A DNA stretch of 39,814 bases from Providencia sneebia DSM 19967 (GTDB lineage: Bacteria; Pseudomonadota; Gammaproteobacteria; Enterobacterales; Enterobacteriaceae). The notes under the pieces are model-generated. The model had not been told where the DNA came from. It did not search any database and worked only from the letters and a program-made list of their open reading frames with translations. Both the position numbers and the translations under genes were made by a program. Positions 19,359 through 27,753 of the stretch are shown in pieces (the first letter of the stretch is position 1; each line of letters begins with the position of its first letter). Where the stretch lies: NCBI RefSeq assembly GCF_000314895.2, contig NZ_CM001773.1, forward strand, positions 2,988,210-3,028,023, given 5' to 3'.

Positions 19359-19895
19359 TTATTCATAAGTGAGCAAAAATAGCGCTTGAACATCCGCTTT
19401 TCCGCCAGTAACTTGATAACTTGTCGCACGGTACTTAGCAGTAAAATGTAAGGTCATATCACCGTTACTGGTTCGTGCTATTTTTTGTGGGGCACTATTT
19501 ATAGGGATCAAGGTATTTTTTGAGTCAAAAATAGCGAGACCGACACCAGTGGCTGTATCAGGCCCATTACCAACAGAAAAAATCTGTGGATTTTGGTCGT
19601 TAGCAACACCAGAAAAAGTGATTGATACATATTGACTAACAGCATCACTACATTCACGCAGATGAATATCAAAAATCACGGGATCTGTATCTTGACCTGG
19701 CGCATTTAGCATATTGGTTCGCAGTTGCCCCATATTAACGGTCAAATTTCTATCTGAAATTTCAACACTGCAAGCTTCAGCAATCAGTTCCCCTTGAAAG
19801 CGCATTCCGCCGCCCGGAAGTTGAACCTGCCACTTGTTTCCAGCTTCCATCAGTGGAGAAACCAAAAGTAGTAGACCAAGCATCAGCCCTTTCAT
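19359..19895 (-). CDS. fimI: FimI fimbrial subunit-like protein
   Basis: A 178-residue pilin-fold protein with the signal peptide MKGLMLGLLLLVSPLMEA|GNKW. It follows E. coli FimI closely: NKWQVQLPGGGMRFQGELIA, LTVNMGQLRTN, IHLRECSDAVSQ, ANDQNPQIFSVGNGPDTATG and HFTAKYRATSYQVTGG. FimI sits between fimA and fimC in the type 1 operon and is needed for normal assembly, with a role as rod terminator proposed. AGGTG precedes the ATG by eight bases. The fimA stop is 87 bases upstream and fimC starts 64 bases downstream. Cys pair intact. Confidence 0.88.
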   Translation of the reverse strand: MKGLMLGLLLLVSPLMEAGNKWQVQLPGGGMRFQGELIAEACSVEISDRNLTVNMGQLRTNMLNAPGQDTDPVIFDIHLRECSDAVSQYVSITFSGVANDQNPQIFSVGNGPDTATGVGLAIFDSKNTLIPINSAPQKIARTSNGDMTLHFTAKYRATSYQVTGGKADVQALFLLTYE

Positions 19896-19982
19896 GAGCT
19901 TTCACCTTTTTCAATTTTGGTTATAAAAAGCCGTCCATGGCTTATTAGGTTTTAACCCGTTAATCCTTCTTTCGTGTATAAA

Positions 19983-20531
19983 TTATTCGTATTGCACTGA
20001 GAATGTTGCATCAGCATTAGCAATACCCGCTGTAGTAGCACCAAGTGCATAGTAACGAGCTTGGAATGGCAGAAGATTAGTGCCATCAGTCAAAGTGATC
20101 GCGTTACTAAATACAGCACCATCAAGACCTAACGGAACATTTTTAAAATCTAAAATTTGGATACCAACGTTAGTTGCTGAACCTGCTGAAGAACCAGAAA
20201 CAGCTAAAACAGTTGGGTTAGCTGCATCCGCTGCTACGCCTTTAAAAGCAACTTTTGCAGAAGTTGCAACTGTTGTATCACAATCATTAAGTTGGATAGA
20301 AAAATCAACTGAACCACTGGTATCACCAGCTTTTGCCAGCTTCGCAGTACGGAATTGGCCAAGCTGTACAGTTTGTTCCACTGAGTTAGCATTAACAGCA
20401 CATGCTGCATTCACTAATTCACCTTTAAAATGCACTGTACCGCCATTCACTGTTGTCGTTGCAGCAAGTGCAGCAACAGAACTTAAAGACAGAGCGGAAA
20501 CAACAACAAGTGCAAGTGATTTAACTTTCAT
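19983..20531 (-). CDS. fimA: FimA major type 1 fimbrial subunit
   Basis: A 182-residue major pilin. The signal peptide [20 protein letters not shown] ends near [11 protein letters not shown], and the mature part has [36 protein letters not shown], the second Cys in LNDCDTT, and a C-terminal zipper [12 protein letters not shown]...FSVQYE. It is Ala/Gly/Thr-rich, has higher GC than its surroundings, and is strongly biased to common codons, as expected of a highly expressed rod subunit. AAGGA lies seven bases before the ATG. Upstream on the same strand are a 17-bp perfect hairpin and the MrpJ-like gene. No fimB/fimE recombinase is in the window and no fimS-like switch was recognised. Confidence 0.93.
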   Translation of the reverse strand: MKVKSLALVVVSALSLSSVAALAATTTVNGGTVHFKGELVNAACAVNANSVEQTVQLGQFRTAKLAKAGDTSGSVDFSIQLNDCDTTVATSAKVAFKGVAADAANPTVLAVSGSSAGSATNVGIQILDFKNVPLGLDGAVFSNAITLTDGTNLLPFQARYYALGATTAGIANADATFSVQYE

Positions 20532-20619
20532 AAATATTCCTTATGTTTATTTATTGCAAAAGTACTGGTAATAGAGAGTGATTAATATCATTTGTATAAA
20601 GTTATAGTTAAAATGATCG

Positions 20620-20657
20620 AATTTAATTAAATTACAAATATGTAATTTAATTAAATT
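20620..20657 (-). repeat. 17-bp perfect inverted repeat between mrpJ-like gene and fimA
   Basis: AATTTAATTAAATTACA (20620-20636), loop AATA, then the exact complement TGTAATTTAATTAAATT (20641-20657). It starts 31 bases after the MrpJ-like stop and 89 bases before the fimA ATG. On the coding strand no strong T run follows. It may be a weak terminator or attenuator, an mRNA processing site, or an operator dyad. Confidence 0.6.
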
Positions 20658-20687
20658 TAAATATCTAATTACTACTTTATTTTTATG

Positions 20688-20969
20688 CTAAAAATTAACA
20701 AATGAGCGCTTCTTATATTCTTCAGAATCAATGAAACGTTTGATTTCTTCGAAAAAAAACTCAATGTCAGATCCATCCATTTCAAGTGCATTAAAGAGTA
20801 TTACAAGCCTATCAAATGTTATATTATTAACCCCATTCTCATAACGAGATATTTGTTGCTGACTTACATTAATTCTTTTGGCTAATTGGCTTCCAGTTAA
20901 TCCAGTTCGCCTACGATAGCACTTTAACATCTTGCCAATATTATTTGATAACGGTTCATTTTCTCGCAT
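20688..20969 (-). CDS. MrpJ-like HTH (XRE) regulator of the fim cluster
   Basis: A 93-residue single-domain HTH protein. The XRE/Cro helix-turn-helix spans about residues 10-65 (IGKMLKCYRRRTGLTGSQLA then RINVSQQQISRYENGVNNIT). The SQQQISRYE motif is typical of the MrpJ family, small DNA-binding proteins encoded with Proteus fimbrial operons that repress flagellar genes when fimbriae are made and can act on the fimbrial promoter. Here the gene precedes fimA instead of ending the operon as mrpJ does. GAGAGG lies six bases before the ATG. Autoregulation or control of the fimA promoter is plausible; the dyads at 20620-20657 and 21262-21282 are candidate sites. Function is inferred from family and position. 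Confidence 0.8.
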   Translation of the reverse strand: MRENEPLSNNIGKMLKCYRRRTGLTGSQLAKRINVSQQQISRYENGVNNITFDRLVILFNALEMDGSDIEFFFEEIKRFIDSEEYKKRSFVNF

Positions 20970-21787
20970 TCTAAACCTCTCGAATCATTATTAGCTGATT
21001 CATTCCATGTATTTTATAAAGAATAATATTCGTCAACTCTTATTAAGATATAGAATGAATTTTTTAAATTAAAATTGTTTTTTCCGATCAAAATTAAACA
21101 AATTGATAGTTTATAACTATCGCAAACACTTGATTTGATCGATATTTCCGATCTTTAATGACAACAAAAGAAATAATAGTATTAATAATCAATACATTAA
21201 ATAAACAAGAGTTTAATTTATTAATAACAAGGAATGTTTAATTAATAACGTGATGAAATACATTACATGCAAAACATGTAATATTGAAACAATTATTTAC
21301 AATTAATAAATATAGATATTTAATGACAACAAAACCTAAAAAACATTTAATAAGAGTCAGCATTGAAATAATATAAAAATAATTTCCGAAATTCGTACCT
21401 TTAAAAAAATAGAAACTTAAAATCAATTAAGAATAGAAAGAGTGAAGTAAACACAATGAAAAAATAACTCACTAACACCTACTAGCTTTAAGTAATAAAA
21501 AAACCATTAATTTTAATTAGATGTATAATCAATAATTCAATACAAGTAAGAGTTAAAACTTTCAAATTGATTATGTATATCTATAACCATAAAAATAATT
21601 TTAAAAATTAAACTTTGATGATAAACATTTCCATATGTATGCAAATACATGTCTAACTTAATTTTCAGTGGTTAAAATATCCTATAGATAAGTTTAAATA
21701 TCATTTCCATTACAATCTTAACAATCCATATCACCGACCATCACAAGCACAAAATTTCATTAAAAATAGTTATGATTTAAATAGATA
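20970..21787. other. Very AT-rich non-coding region upstream of the fim cluster
   Basis: No gene is visible in ~820 bases. The composition is strongly A/T with a short dyad at 21262-21282. It is the expected site of the fim promoter and of xenogeneic silencing. No pair of long inverted repeats of the fim/mrp switch type was found by eye. Confidence 0.55.
21262..21282. promoter_or_regulatory. Dyad ATTACATG-N5-CATGTAAT upstream of mrpJ-like gene
   Basis: Perfect 8-bp arms around CAAAA, about 290 bases upstream of the MrpJ-like start. The shape fits a dimeric regulator site; the protein is unknown. Confidence 0.4.
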
Positions 21788-21877
21788 ACTATTGAATAAG
21801 GGAAATTTACTGAATAGCATTTCATTAAGTCCTACAAAGACATTCTTGAACATTGATCAACTAACGACGCTCTTTAA
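21788..21877 (+). pseudogene. 3' remnant of a second mesX
   Basis: The sequence follows the last ~90 bases of mesX (12437-12526) with scattered changes, including a premature stop in the former KFTEKYF segment, and keeps the 24-base spacer to the mesD relic. Everything upstream of it has been lost. Confidence 0.8.
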
Positions 21878-21901
21878 TTGAAAAATATAAGGCCATCTAT
21901 T

Positions 21902-22601
21902 ATGAAAATATTGCTACCCACTTCAACTGCTGGCAGCTTACTAAATCCTCTTGGCTGATACATCCGAAAGCACTTTTCCCGCCTTGAAGTTACAAAATGA
22001 AGAGTTAATTGAAGGAAAGCAAGATGCGCTTCGTTTGGCTTTAAAAGATTAATTACGTGCAAATATTGATATTGTCAGCGATGGCAAACAAACTCGTCAG
22101 CATTTTGTCACCACATTTATTGAGCACTTAAATGGCATTGATTTTAAAAATTACCAAATCGTGAAAATTCGCGATCGTTATAATACAAATGTACCAACAG
22201 TTGTTGGTGTTGGTGTTGGTGTTGGTGTTGGTGTTGGTGTTGGTGTTGGTGTTGGTGTTGGTGTTGGTGTTGGTGTTGGTGTTGGTGTTGGTGTTGGTGT
22301 TGGTGTTGGTGTTGGTGTTGGTGTTGGTGTTGGTGTTGGTGTTGGTGTTGGTGTTGGTGTTGCACATCAACAACCTGTTTTGTGGAAGATTGCAATATTT
22401 TCTATGACCATTATAAAAACCATGAAAAATTGGCATGGGTTATCAACCAAGAAACAAAAGAGTTAGAAGCTATCTATATTGATATTATGTAGTTTGATGA
22501 ACCTGCTTTTAATCTATTTGAAGTGAATGGTTGAGGAGTTGCTACTTAAGAAGTAAATAATTGATGCAAAAATCATTCAAAAAGAACTATTAGCAAAATA
22601 A
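21902..22601 (+). pseudogene. Decayed second copy of mesD with repeat expansion
   Basis: Begins MKILLPTSTAGSLLNPLG where mesD has MRILLPTSTAGSLPKPSW, then tracks mesD to the VPTVVGDVARQKPV segment. There GTTGGT has expanded to 26 perfect copies (22203-22358) before the reading resumes as VAHQQPV. It has in-frame stops (for example after ALKD, where mesD has LALEDQ), frameshifts, and a deletion that removes the PGPMTM region. The remaining C-terminal part jumps from near residue 195 to the last ten residues (IIQKELLAK), so the zinc-site Cys312 and Glu253 are gone. The 3' flank to about 22770 still resembles the flank of intact mesD. It cannot make an active enzyme. Confidence 0.88.
22203..22362. 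repeat. Hexanucleotide tandem repeat (GTTGGT), 26.7 copies
   Basis: GTTGGT repeats without a single mismatch from 22203 to 22358 (26 units) plus GTTG to 22362. It grew inside the former Val-Val-Gly-Asp-Val coding segment of the mesD relic. All six frames are open through it (Val-Gly, Leu-Val, Thr-Asn, Gln-His types), which creates spurious frames on both strands. Such a perfect long array is expected to vary in length between isolates by slipped-strand mispairing. Confidence 0.95.
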
Positions 22602-23089
22602 TTACATTAAATTTTAGAACAAGTTAATCCTCGATTGATTTAAATAATTATTTAAATTAACGCCAGAATATCACTGGCGCTAATCGTTTAAAACCATTCA
22701 ATTATAAATAATATTATTTATAAACTTTTTAATAACATTAGGCATGCTAAAACATATAATAATAAAAACTCCAATATTTTTTATTTATTTTAATTTATAT
22801 TGTTATAGAAAATACTATTAATATCCTTACCTATTTCATTAAAAGCCTCATCGGATACCATCATAAAATATCACTTGTATGAATATGCACAAAAAACACA
22901 CAACGACACAAGAGGTGAATAGGTTGCTTTAATTTAACATTCTGATATATATTATTAATTTACCCTATAGATTTTAAAGATAAATAGTCTCTTAAAATGG
23001 ATTTCCCTGATAAATTATAAAATTATTAATAATATTTATTATTTTTTCTTTAACCTTGATAAGTAACCAGGCTCAGTTAATTAATATAG
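22602..23089. other. Non-coding gap after the mesD relic
   Basis: To about 22770 it resembles the 3' flank of intact mesD, including a decayed version of the 13641-13676 palindrome and a small hairpin ACGCCAGAATATCACTGGCG. Beyond that it is AT-rich, with no gene visible. Confidence 0.5.
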
Positions 23090-23353
23090 TTACTCCTTTT
23101 TACTCGAACGCTCTTTATTGGCTTGAGCTAATACTGAAGCTGCAAACATTTTGGTTTCTTCACTATATTTATCACTTTTCAAAACATTTGATGCAATTGT
23201 CTCCAACTTTGCACCTGTTTGTTTTAATGTGTTTGATTGTGATAAAACTGATGCAGCTAACATTTTCTTTATTTGAGATTCATTTTTATTATGAATTGTT
23301 TTAGCCGCTTGAGAAGCCAGCTTTTTAGAACTTTGCTTTTTATTGATTGTCAT
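23090..23353 (-). CDS. Small helical protein with repeated Ala-rich segment
   Basis: An 87-residue, basic, soluble protein starting MTINKKQSSKKLASQAAKTI. It carries two similar helices, KKMLAASVLSQSN (about 30-42) and KMFAASVLAQANK (about 68-80), with a related TIASNVLKSDKYSEE between, so it looks built from about three copies of a short helical unit. No signal peptide or membrane segment. Similar short proteins with the ASQAxK...AxSxLxQ pattern are common in proteobacteria as conserved hypotheticals; I know no function. It has its own promoter region on the right (gap to 24357) and no co-directional neighbour. Confidence 0.65.
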   Translation of the reverse strand: MTINKKQSSKKLASQAAKTIHNKNESQIKKMLAASVLSQSNTLKQTGAKLETIASNVLKSDKYSEETKMFAASVLAQANKERSSKKE

Positions 23354-24357
23354 AACTTACTCCGTTAAGTGAAAGACAACGGAAATGTATTGTATTCCAC
23401 CGCTATTGTAAATAACTCAATATAGTTATTATGTAACGTTTATTACAATGGAAAACAGTTCTATTAATTAACACGCCATTAATTATAATAAAATTATTTC
23501 CATTACTATTATTAAATAAAATACACTCCGCGCTCTACCTATATTCATTCATCTCAGCAGAGCAATATCCCATTAAAAACTCACTATATTCGCTTTATTT
23601 TCTGGGCTAAGCTTTGCTAATCGCCATAAGCCGCCAAAACTTCCTTGTCGTGTAGCCGTGATAAGATAATCTATTTTTTCTGTGGGTTCGTCTGTCAAAT
23701 CTGCAAGATAACAATAAGCAGCGGCTTTAATTGCGGTCAAAATGCAATAAGGATTGCCTTACGTAATTGTTCTGGCTGACGTATAACGCATTTAACACAT
23801 AGATTCTGACAACATTCACAACTTATCAAATGATCCTCAATAATGTTAATTTCTTACTTTTGATTTAGCATTATCATGATAGATAAATCGAAACGTTACC
23901 GCATTTTAATGTGTGATACTGAAATGCCATTAATTTGAGGAAAATTACTGGTTTTTAACTGTACAAGTTTACCTATAACTGGGCTACTATAGTGGCAAAG
24001 GGATCTTGCAGATAATCACTCTGTAAAATACACGTAAATTGGTATTTTTACCTGTATCGGGTATCTTCTGCCTACACTAATATTTCATTACATCAATGAT
24101 TTCCTTTATTGATGAAATCGTATTATTGAGATTTTTTTCTCTAGAATGCTTACCTTAGCTCAGGTTTATCATAAGGTAACTCAAGGTTTTTAGTAGCAAA
24201 TATAGATTGATGTTATTCATTCACACTATCTGTAATCACCAACATGCAATCTGCACTTATATATGGGATTCTGTGATATTTTATGAGCTGGAAAACAAAT
24301 AAAACCATCAACCACCACAGAATTAAATAAATTCAACGAGTTAAAAAAGATAAGTTT
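23354..24357. other. Non-coding region before mutS with one decayed gene
   Basis: Apart from the Cys-rich pseudogene at 23573-23853, no gene is visible. The mutS promoter must lie in the right part. AAAAAAGATAAGTTT before the mutS ATG gives only a weak ribosome-binding site, and no clear -35/-10 pair was identified. Confidence 0.5.
23573..23853 (-). pseudogene. Decayed Cys-rich gene of unknown family
   Basis: Right to left, the strand encodes INIIEDHLISCECCQNLCVK, then CVIRQPEQLRKAILIAF and a stop. One extra base in the A4 run at 23739-23742 (plus strand) continues it as LTAIKAAAYCYLADLTDEPT and ITATRQGSFGGLWRLAKLSP, ending IVSF and a normal stop. Five Cys in the first 25 residues (CECC, then CVKC) suggest a former metal site. 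There is no start codon; a stop at 23854-23856 closes the frame upstream. The family is not recognised. It may be an N-terminally truncated gene with a frameshift, and the last 55 codons look well preserved. Confidence 0.45.
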
Positions 24358-26919
24358 ATGACTGACAACCAAAATTTCGAATCCCACACCCCAATGATGC
24401 AACAATATTTAAAACTTAAAGCACAACATCCAGAAATATTGCTGTTTTATCGTATGGGCGATTTTTATGAACTTTTCTTTGATGATGCCAAGAAAGCTGC
24501 TCAGTTGCTCGATATCTCTTTGACAAAGCGCGGGCAAACAGCAGGGCAACCTATTCCAATGGCGGGTGTTCCTCATCATGCCGCTGAAAACTACCTAGCA
24601 AAACTCGTACAGATGGGAGAATCTGTTGCGATTTGCGAACAAATTGGTGATCCTGCAACCAGTAAAGGCCCTGTCGAGCGCAAGGTTGTTCGAATTGTTA
24701 CGCCGGGAACGATCACGGATGAAGCATTATTGAATGAGCGACAAGACAATTTGTTGGCAGCAGTTTGGCAAGATGTACAAGGCTATGGTTTCGCCACACT
24801 TGATATTACGTCAGGGCGCTTCATTATCAGTGAAATTCCTGATGATGAAACACTACAAGCAGAGTTACAGCGTACGCGCCCCGCAGAATTACTCTATCCT
24901 GAAGATTTTACCAGTTTATCGTTAATTGAACATAACAAAGGGCTTCGCAGGCGTCCTTTGTGGGAATTCGAGCTTGAAACAGCCAAGCAACAATTGTGCT
25001 TACAATTTGGCACTAAAGATTTAATTGGTTTTGGTGTTGAAAATGCACCTAAAGCATTAAGGGCCGCAGGCTGTCTTTTACAATATGTCAAAGATACCCA
25101 AAGAACCTCATTACCCCACATCCGCAATGTTGTGATGGAAAAACAATCTGAAAGTGTGATCCTTGATGCCGCTACACGTCGAAATTTGGAAATCACTCAA
25201 AACCTTTCAGGTGGAACGGATAATACCCTTGCGGCAATTTTAGATCTGTGTGTAACGCCAATGGGAAGCCGTATGCTAAAACGCTGGCTACATACCCCAC
25301 TTCGACATATCCAAACTCTGACTAACCGCCAACAAGCCATCGCAGCATTACAAAATTGTGGTGATGAGTTACAGCCATTCCTGCGTCAAATTGGTGATCT
25401 TGAACGAGTATTAGCGCGTTTGGCATTGCGTTCAGCTAGACCTCGCGATTTAGCTCGCATGCGTTATGCCTTTGAACAATATCAAGACATTCATCAAATT
25501 CTTAGCCAATCAAACTGCCCTTACCTAGAAGATTTACAAAAACGTATAAATCAATTTGATGAGCTTCAAGATTTATTACAACGCGCAATTATTGAGTCAC
25601 CACCGGTTCTTATTCGTGATGGTGGTGTTATTGCCCCTGGTTATCATGATGAACTTGATGAATGGCGTGCACTTGCTGATGGTGCAACAGATTACCTAGA
25701 AAAACTCGAAATTCGTGAAAAAGAAAAACTAGGTATTGAGACATTAAAAGTAGGCTATAACGCAGTGCATGGCTACTTTATTCAAGTCAGCCGTGGGCAA
25801 AGTCATTTGGTTCCAATTCATTATGTACGCCGTCAAACATTAAAAAATGCAGAACGCTACATTATCCCTGAATTGAAAGAATATGAAGACAAGGTACTCA
25901 CTTCAAAAGGTAAAGCATTAGCGATTGAAAAAACCTTATATGATGAGCTATTTGATGTGTTGTTGCCACATCTGGCCGAATTACAAGCGAGTGCAGAAGC
26001 TTTAGCGGAATTAGATGTTTTAAATAATTTGGCTGAACGCGCGGAAACCCTAGGTTATTCATGTCCTCAATTAACAGATAAGCTAGGCATTCAAATCACT
26101 GAAGGACGCCACCCGGTTGTAGAGCAAGTGATCAGTGAACCTTTTATCTCGAACCCCCTATCATTATCACCACAACGTCGATTATTGATCATAACAGGAC
26201 CTAATATGGGGGGAAAAAGTACCTATATGCGTCAAACTGCATTGATCACATTATTAGCTTACATTGGTAGTTTTGTTCCAGCCACAAAAGCTATTATAGG
26301 TCCAGTTGACCGTATTTTTACCCGTGTTGGTGCATCTGATGATCTCGCTTCCGGCCGCTCGACTTTCATGGTTGAGATGACTGAAACAGCGAATATCTTA
26401 CATAATGCAACTGAGCATAGTTTAGTTCTGATGGATGAAATTGGGCGTGGAACATCGACTTATGATGGCCTTTCTCTTGCTTGGGCTTGTGCAGAAAATT
26501 TAGTGAATCGCATTAAATCAATGACCCTTTTTGCAACGCATTATTTTGAATTAACAACCCTTCCTGAAAAATTAGAAGGCGCAGTTAATATTCATCTAGA
26601 TGCAATGGAACATGGGGATACCATCGCCTTTATGCATAATGTACAAGAAGGCGCTGCGAGTAAAAGTTATGGATTAGCCGTTGCATCACTTGCTGGCGTC
26701 CCTAAAGAAGTGATCAAACGTGCTAGACAAAAATTAAAAGAGTTAGAGTTTATCTCTAATAATACTAATGCAAGTCATGTTGATGCAGCCCAATTGAGCT
26801 TCTTAACACAAGAAGAACCTTCAGCTGTTCTAACAACTTTAGAAACGATTGACCCCGATAAACTAACGCCTCGTCAAGCGCTTGATTGGCTATACCGTTT
26901 AAAGGAGCTAAATAAGTAG
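24358..26919 (+). CDS. mutS: DNA mismatch repair protein MutS
   Basis: An 853-residue protein, the same length as E. coli MutS. The N-terminal mismatch-binding domain has the Phe-x-Glu motif at Phe36-Tyr37-Glu38 (GDFYELFF). The connector, lever and clamp domains follow, then the ATPase with Walker [10 protein letters not shown] near 615-623, the [20 protein letters not shown] signature, Walker [17 protein letters not shown], and a short C-terminal dimerisation tail ending [13 protein letters not shown]. It recognises mispairs and small loops and recruits MutL. No frameshift or missing motif was seen, so the cluster of one-base homopolymer losses elsewhere in the window is not explained by a visible mutS defect. 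miaE starts one base after its stop, so they are co-transcribed. Confidence 0.97.
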   Translation: MTDNQNFESHTPMMQQYLKLKAQHPEILLFYRMGDFYELFFDDAKKAAQLLDISLTKRGQTAGQPIPMAGVPHHAAENYLAKLVQMGESVAICEQIGDPATSKGPVERKVVRIVTPGTITDEALLNERQDNLLAAVWQDVQGYGFATLDITSGRFIISEIPDDETLQAELQRTRPAELLYPEDFTSLSLIEHNKGLRRRPLWEFELETAKQQLCLQFGTKDLIGFGVENAPKALRAAGCLLQYVKDTQRTSLPHIRNVVMEKQSESVILDAATRRNLEITQNLSGGTDNTLAAILDLCVTPMGSRMLKRWLHTPLRHIQTLTNRQQAIAALQNCGDELQPFLRQIGDLERVLARLALRSARPRDLARMRYAFEQYQDIHQILSQSNCPYLEDLQKRINQFDELQDLLQRAIIESPPVLIRDGGVIAPGYHDELDEWRALADGATDYLEKLEIREKEKLGIETLKVGYNAVHGYFIQVSRGQSHLVPIHYVRRQTLKNAERYIIPELKEYEDKVLTSKGKALAIEKTLYDELFDVLLPHLAELQASAEALAELDVLNNLAERAETLGYSCPQLTDKLGIQITEGRHPVVEQVISEPFISNPLSLSPQRRLLIITGPNMGGKSTYMRQTALITLLAYIGSFVPATKAIIGPVDRIFTRVGASDDLASGRSTFMVEMTETANILHNATEHSLVLMDEIGRGTSTYDGLSLAWACAENLVNRIKSMTLFATHYFELTTLPEKLEGAVNIHLDAMEHGDTIAFMHNVQEGAASKSYGLAVASLAGVPKEVIKRARQKLKELEFISNNTNASHVDAAQLSFLTQEEPSAVLTTLETIDPDKLTPRQALDWLYRLKELNK

Positions 26920-26920
26920 T

Positions 26921-27691
26921 ATGCAGGAATACTCTGAATTACTCGCGCCGATTAGGCAATTTTTGCATTGTGAGACACCGGAAAGTTGGGTGGCAAAAGC
27001 TAGCCAGCCGAAAAGCTTACCTATTCTTTTAAAAGATCATCTGTTATGCGAATTAAAAGCGGCACAAAGTGCTATGTTCTTAATCCGCAAATATGCAGTT
27101 GATAAAGAAAGTGCACAAATTTTGCTCGAGTGGTTTAAACCTTATGAAGCCTTTGCTTATGATCGTATTGGTGATGTTTATTCATTAAAAGATAAGAATC
27201 AAATATCAAAACAAGTTCTGGCAAAAAAACCTTCGCCTTATAGCCAAGATTTAATTGATAAAATGGTGTTACTTATCAAAGAAGAACTTCACCATTTTTA
27301 TCAAGTTTTGGAAATTATGCATCAACGCAATATCACTTATGATGGCATCACAGCCAGTCGTTATGCTAAAGGTTTATTTAGTCATATGAGTGGTCATGAG
27401 CCACAAACGCTTGTCGATAAACTGATTATTGGTGCTTATATTGAAGCACGTTCATGTGAGCGATTTGCCAAATTGGCACCATTTTTAGATGATGATTTAG
27501 CCAATTTTTATTTATCTTTATTACGCTCAGAAGCTCGCCATTATCAAGATTATCTCAATTTAGCGCAGTCAATCAGTAAAATAGATATTGGCGAACGAGT
27601 ACAAATGTTTGGCAGAGTGGAAGCACAACTTATTAGCTCAGAAGATGCTGACTTTAAGTTTCATAGCGGAGTGCCAATAAGTTTATTGTAA
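26921..27691 (+). CDS. miaE: tRNA-(ms2io6A) hydroxylase MiaE
   Basis: A 256-residue ferritin-like diiron monooxygenase. Iron-ligand motifs are visible: Glu in HLLCELKAAQ, ExxH in KEELHHFYQ, Glu in YIEARSCERF, and ExxH in RSEARHYQDY. It hydroxylates the isopentenyl group of ms2i6A37 in tRNA to ms2io6A, a step that needs oxygen and is known in Salmonella but absent from E. coli. Its start overlaps the mutS end region with a one-base gap, and GGAG inside the last mutS codons can serve as ribosome-binding site. A strong terminator at 27699-27732 closes the unit. Confidence 0.92.
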   Translation: MQEYSELLAPIRQFLHCETPESWVAKASQPKSLPILLKDHLLCELKAAQSAMFLIRKYAVDKESAQILLEWFKPYEAFAYDRIGDVYSLKDKNQISKQVLAKKPSPYSQDLIDKMVLLIKEELHHFYQVLEIMHQRNITYDGITASRYAKGLFSHMSGHEPQTLVDKLIIGAYIEARSCERFAKLAPFLDDDLANFYLSLLRSEARHYQDYLNLAQSISKIDIGERVQMFGRVEAQLISSEDADFKFHSGVPISLL

Positions 27692-27698
27692 AAGATAA

Positions 27699-27732
27699 AA
27701 TAAGAGACGAGGGATTAAGCTCGTCTCTTATT
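27699..27732. terminator. Bidirectional terminator between miaE and the MFS gene
   Basis: AATAAGAGACGAG and CTCGTCTCTTATT form a perfect 13-bp stem with an 8-base loop; T-rich in one direction and A-rich in the other. It serves both convergent genes. Confidence 0.92.
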
Positions 27733-27753
27733 TATTTAGAAAATGAATACTGT

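Noticed and set aside
20080..20571. 163-codon frame antisense to fimA
   Set aside because: It is a shadow of a GC-richer, codon-biased gene. FimA on the other strand is unambiguous.
20532..21787. Invertible fim/mrp-type promoter switch
   Set aside because: I found no pair of separated inverted repeats of switch type and no recombinase gene. The 17-bp repeat has only a 4-base spacer and cannot bound a promoter.
22203..22362. Possible CRISPR array
   Set aside because: The unit is six bases with no spacers and no cas gene is present. It is a simple tandem repeat.
22128..22466. Long frames of Asn-Thr, Gln-His, Val-Gly and Leu-Val repeats on both strands
   Set aside because: They are produced by the GTTGGT array, which has no stop in any frame. 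The flanks belong to the mesD pseudogene.
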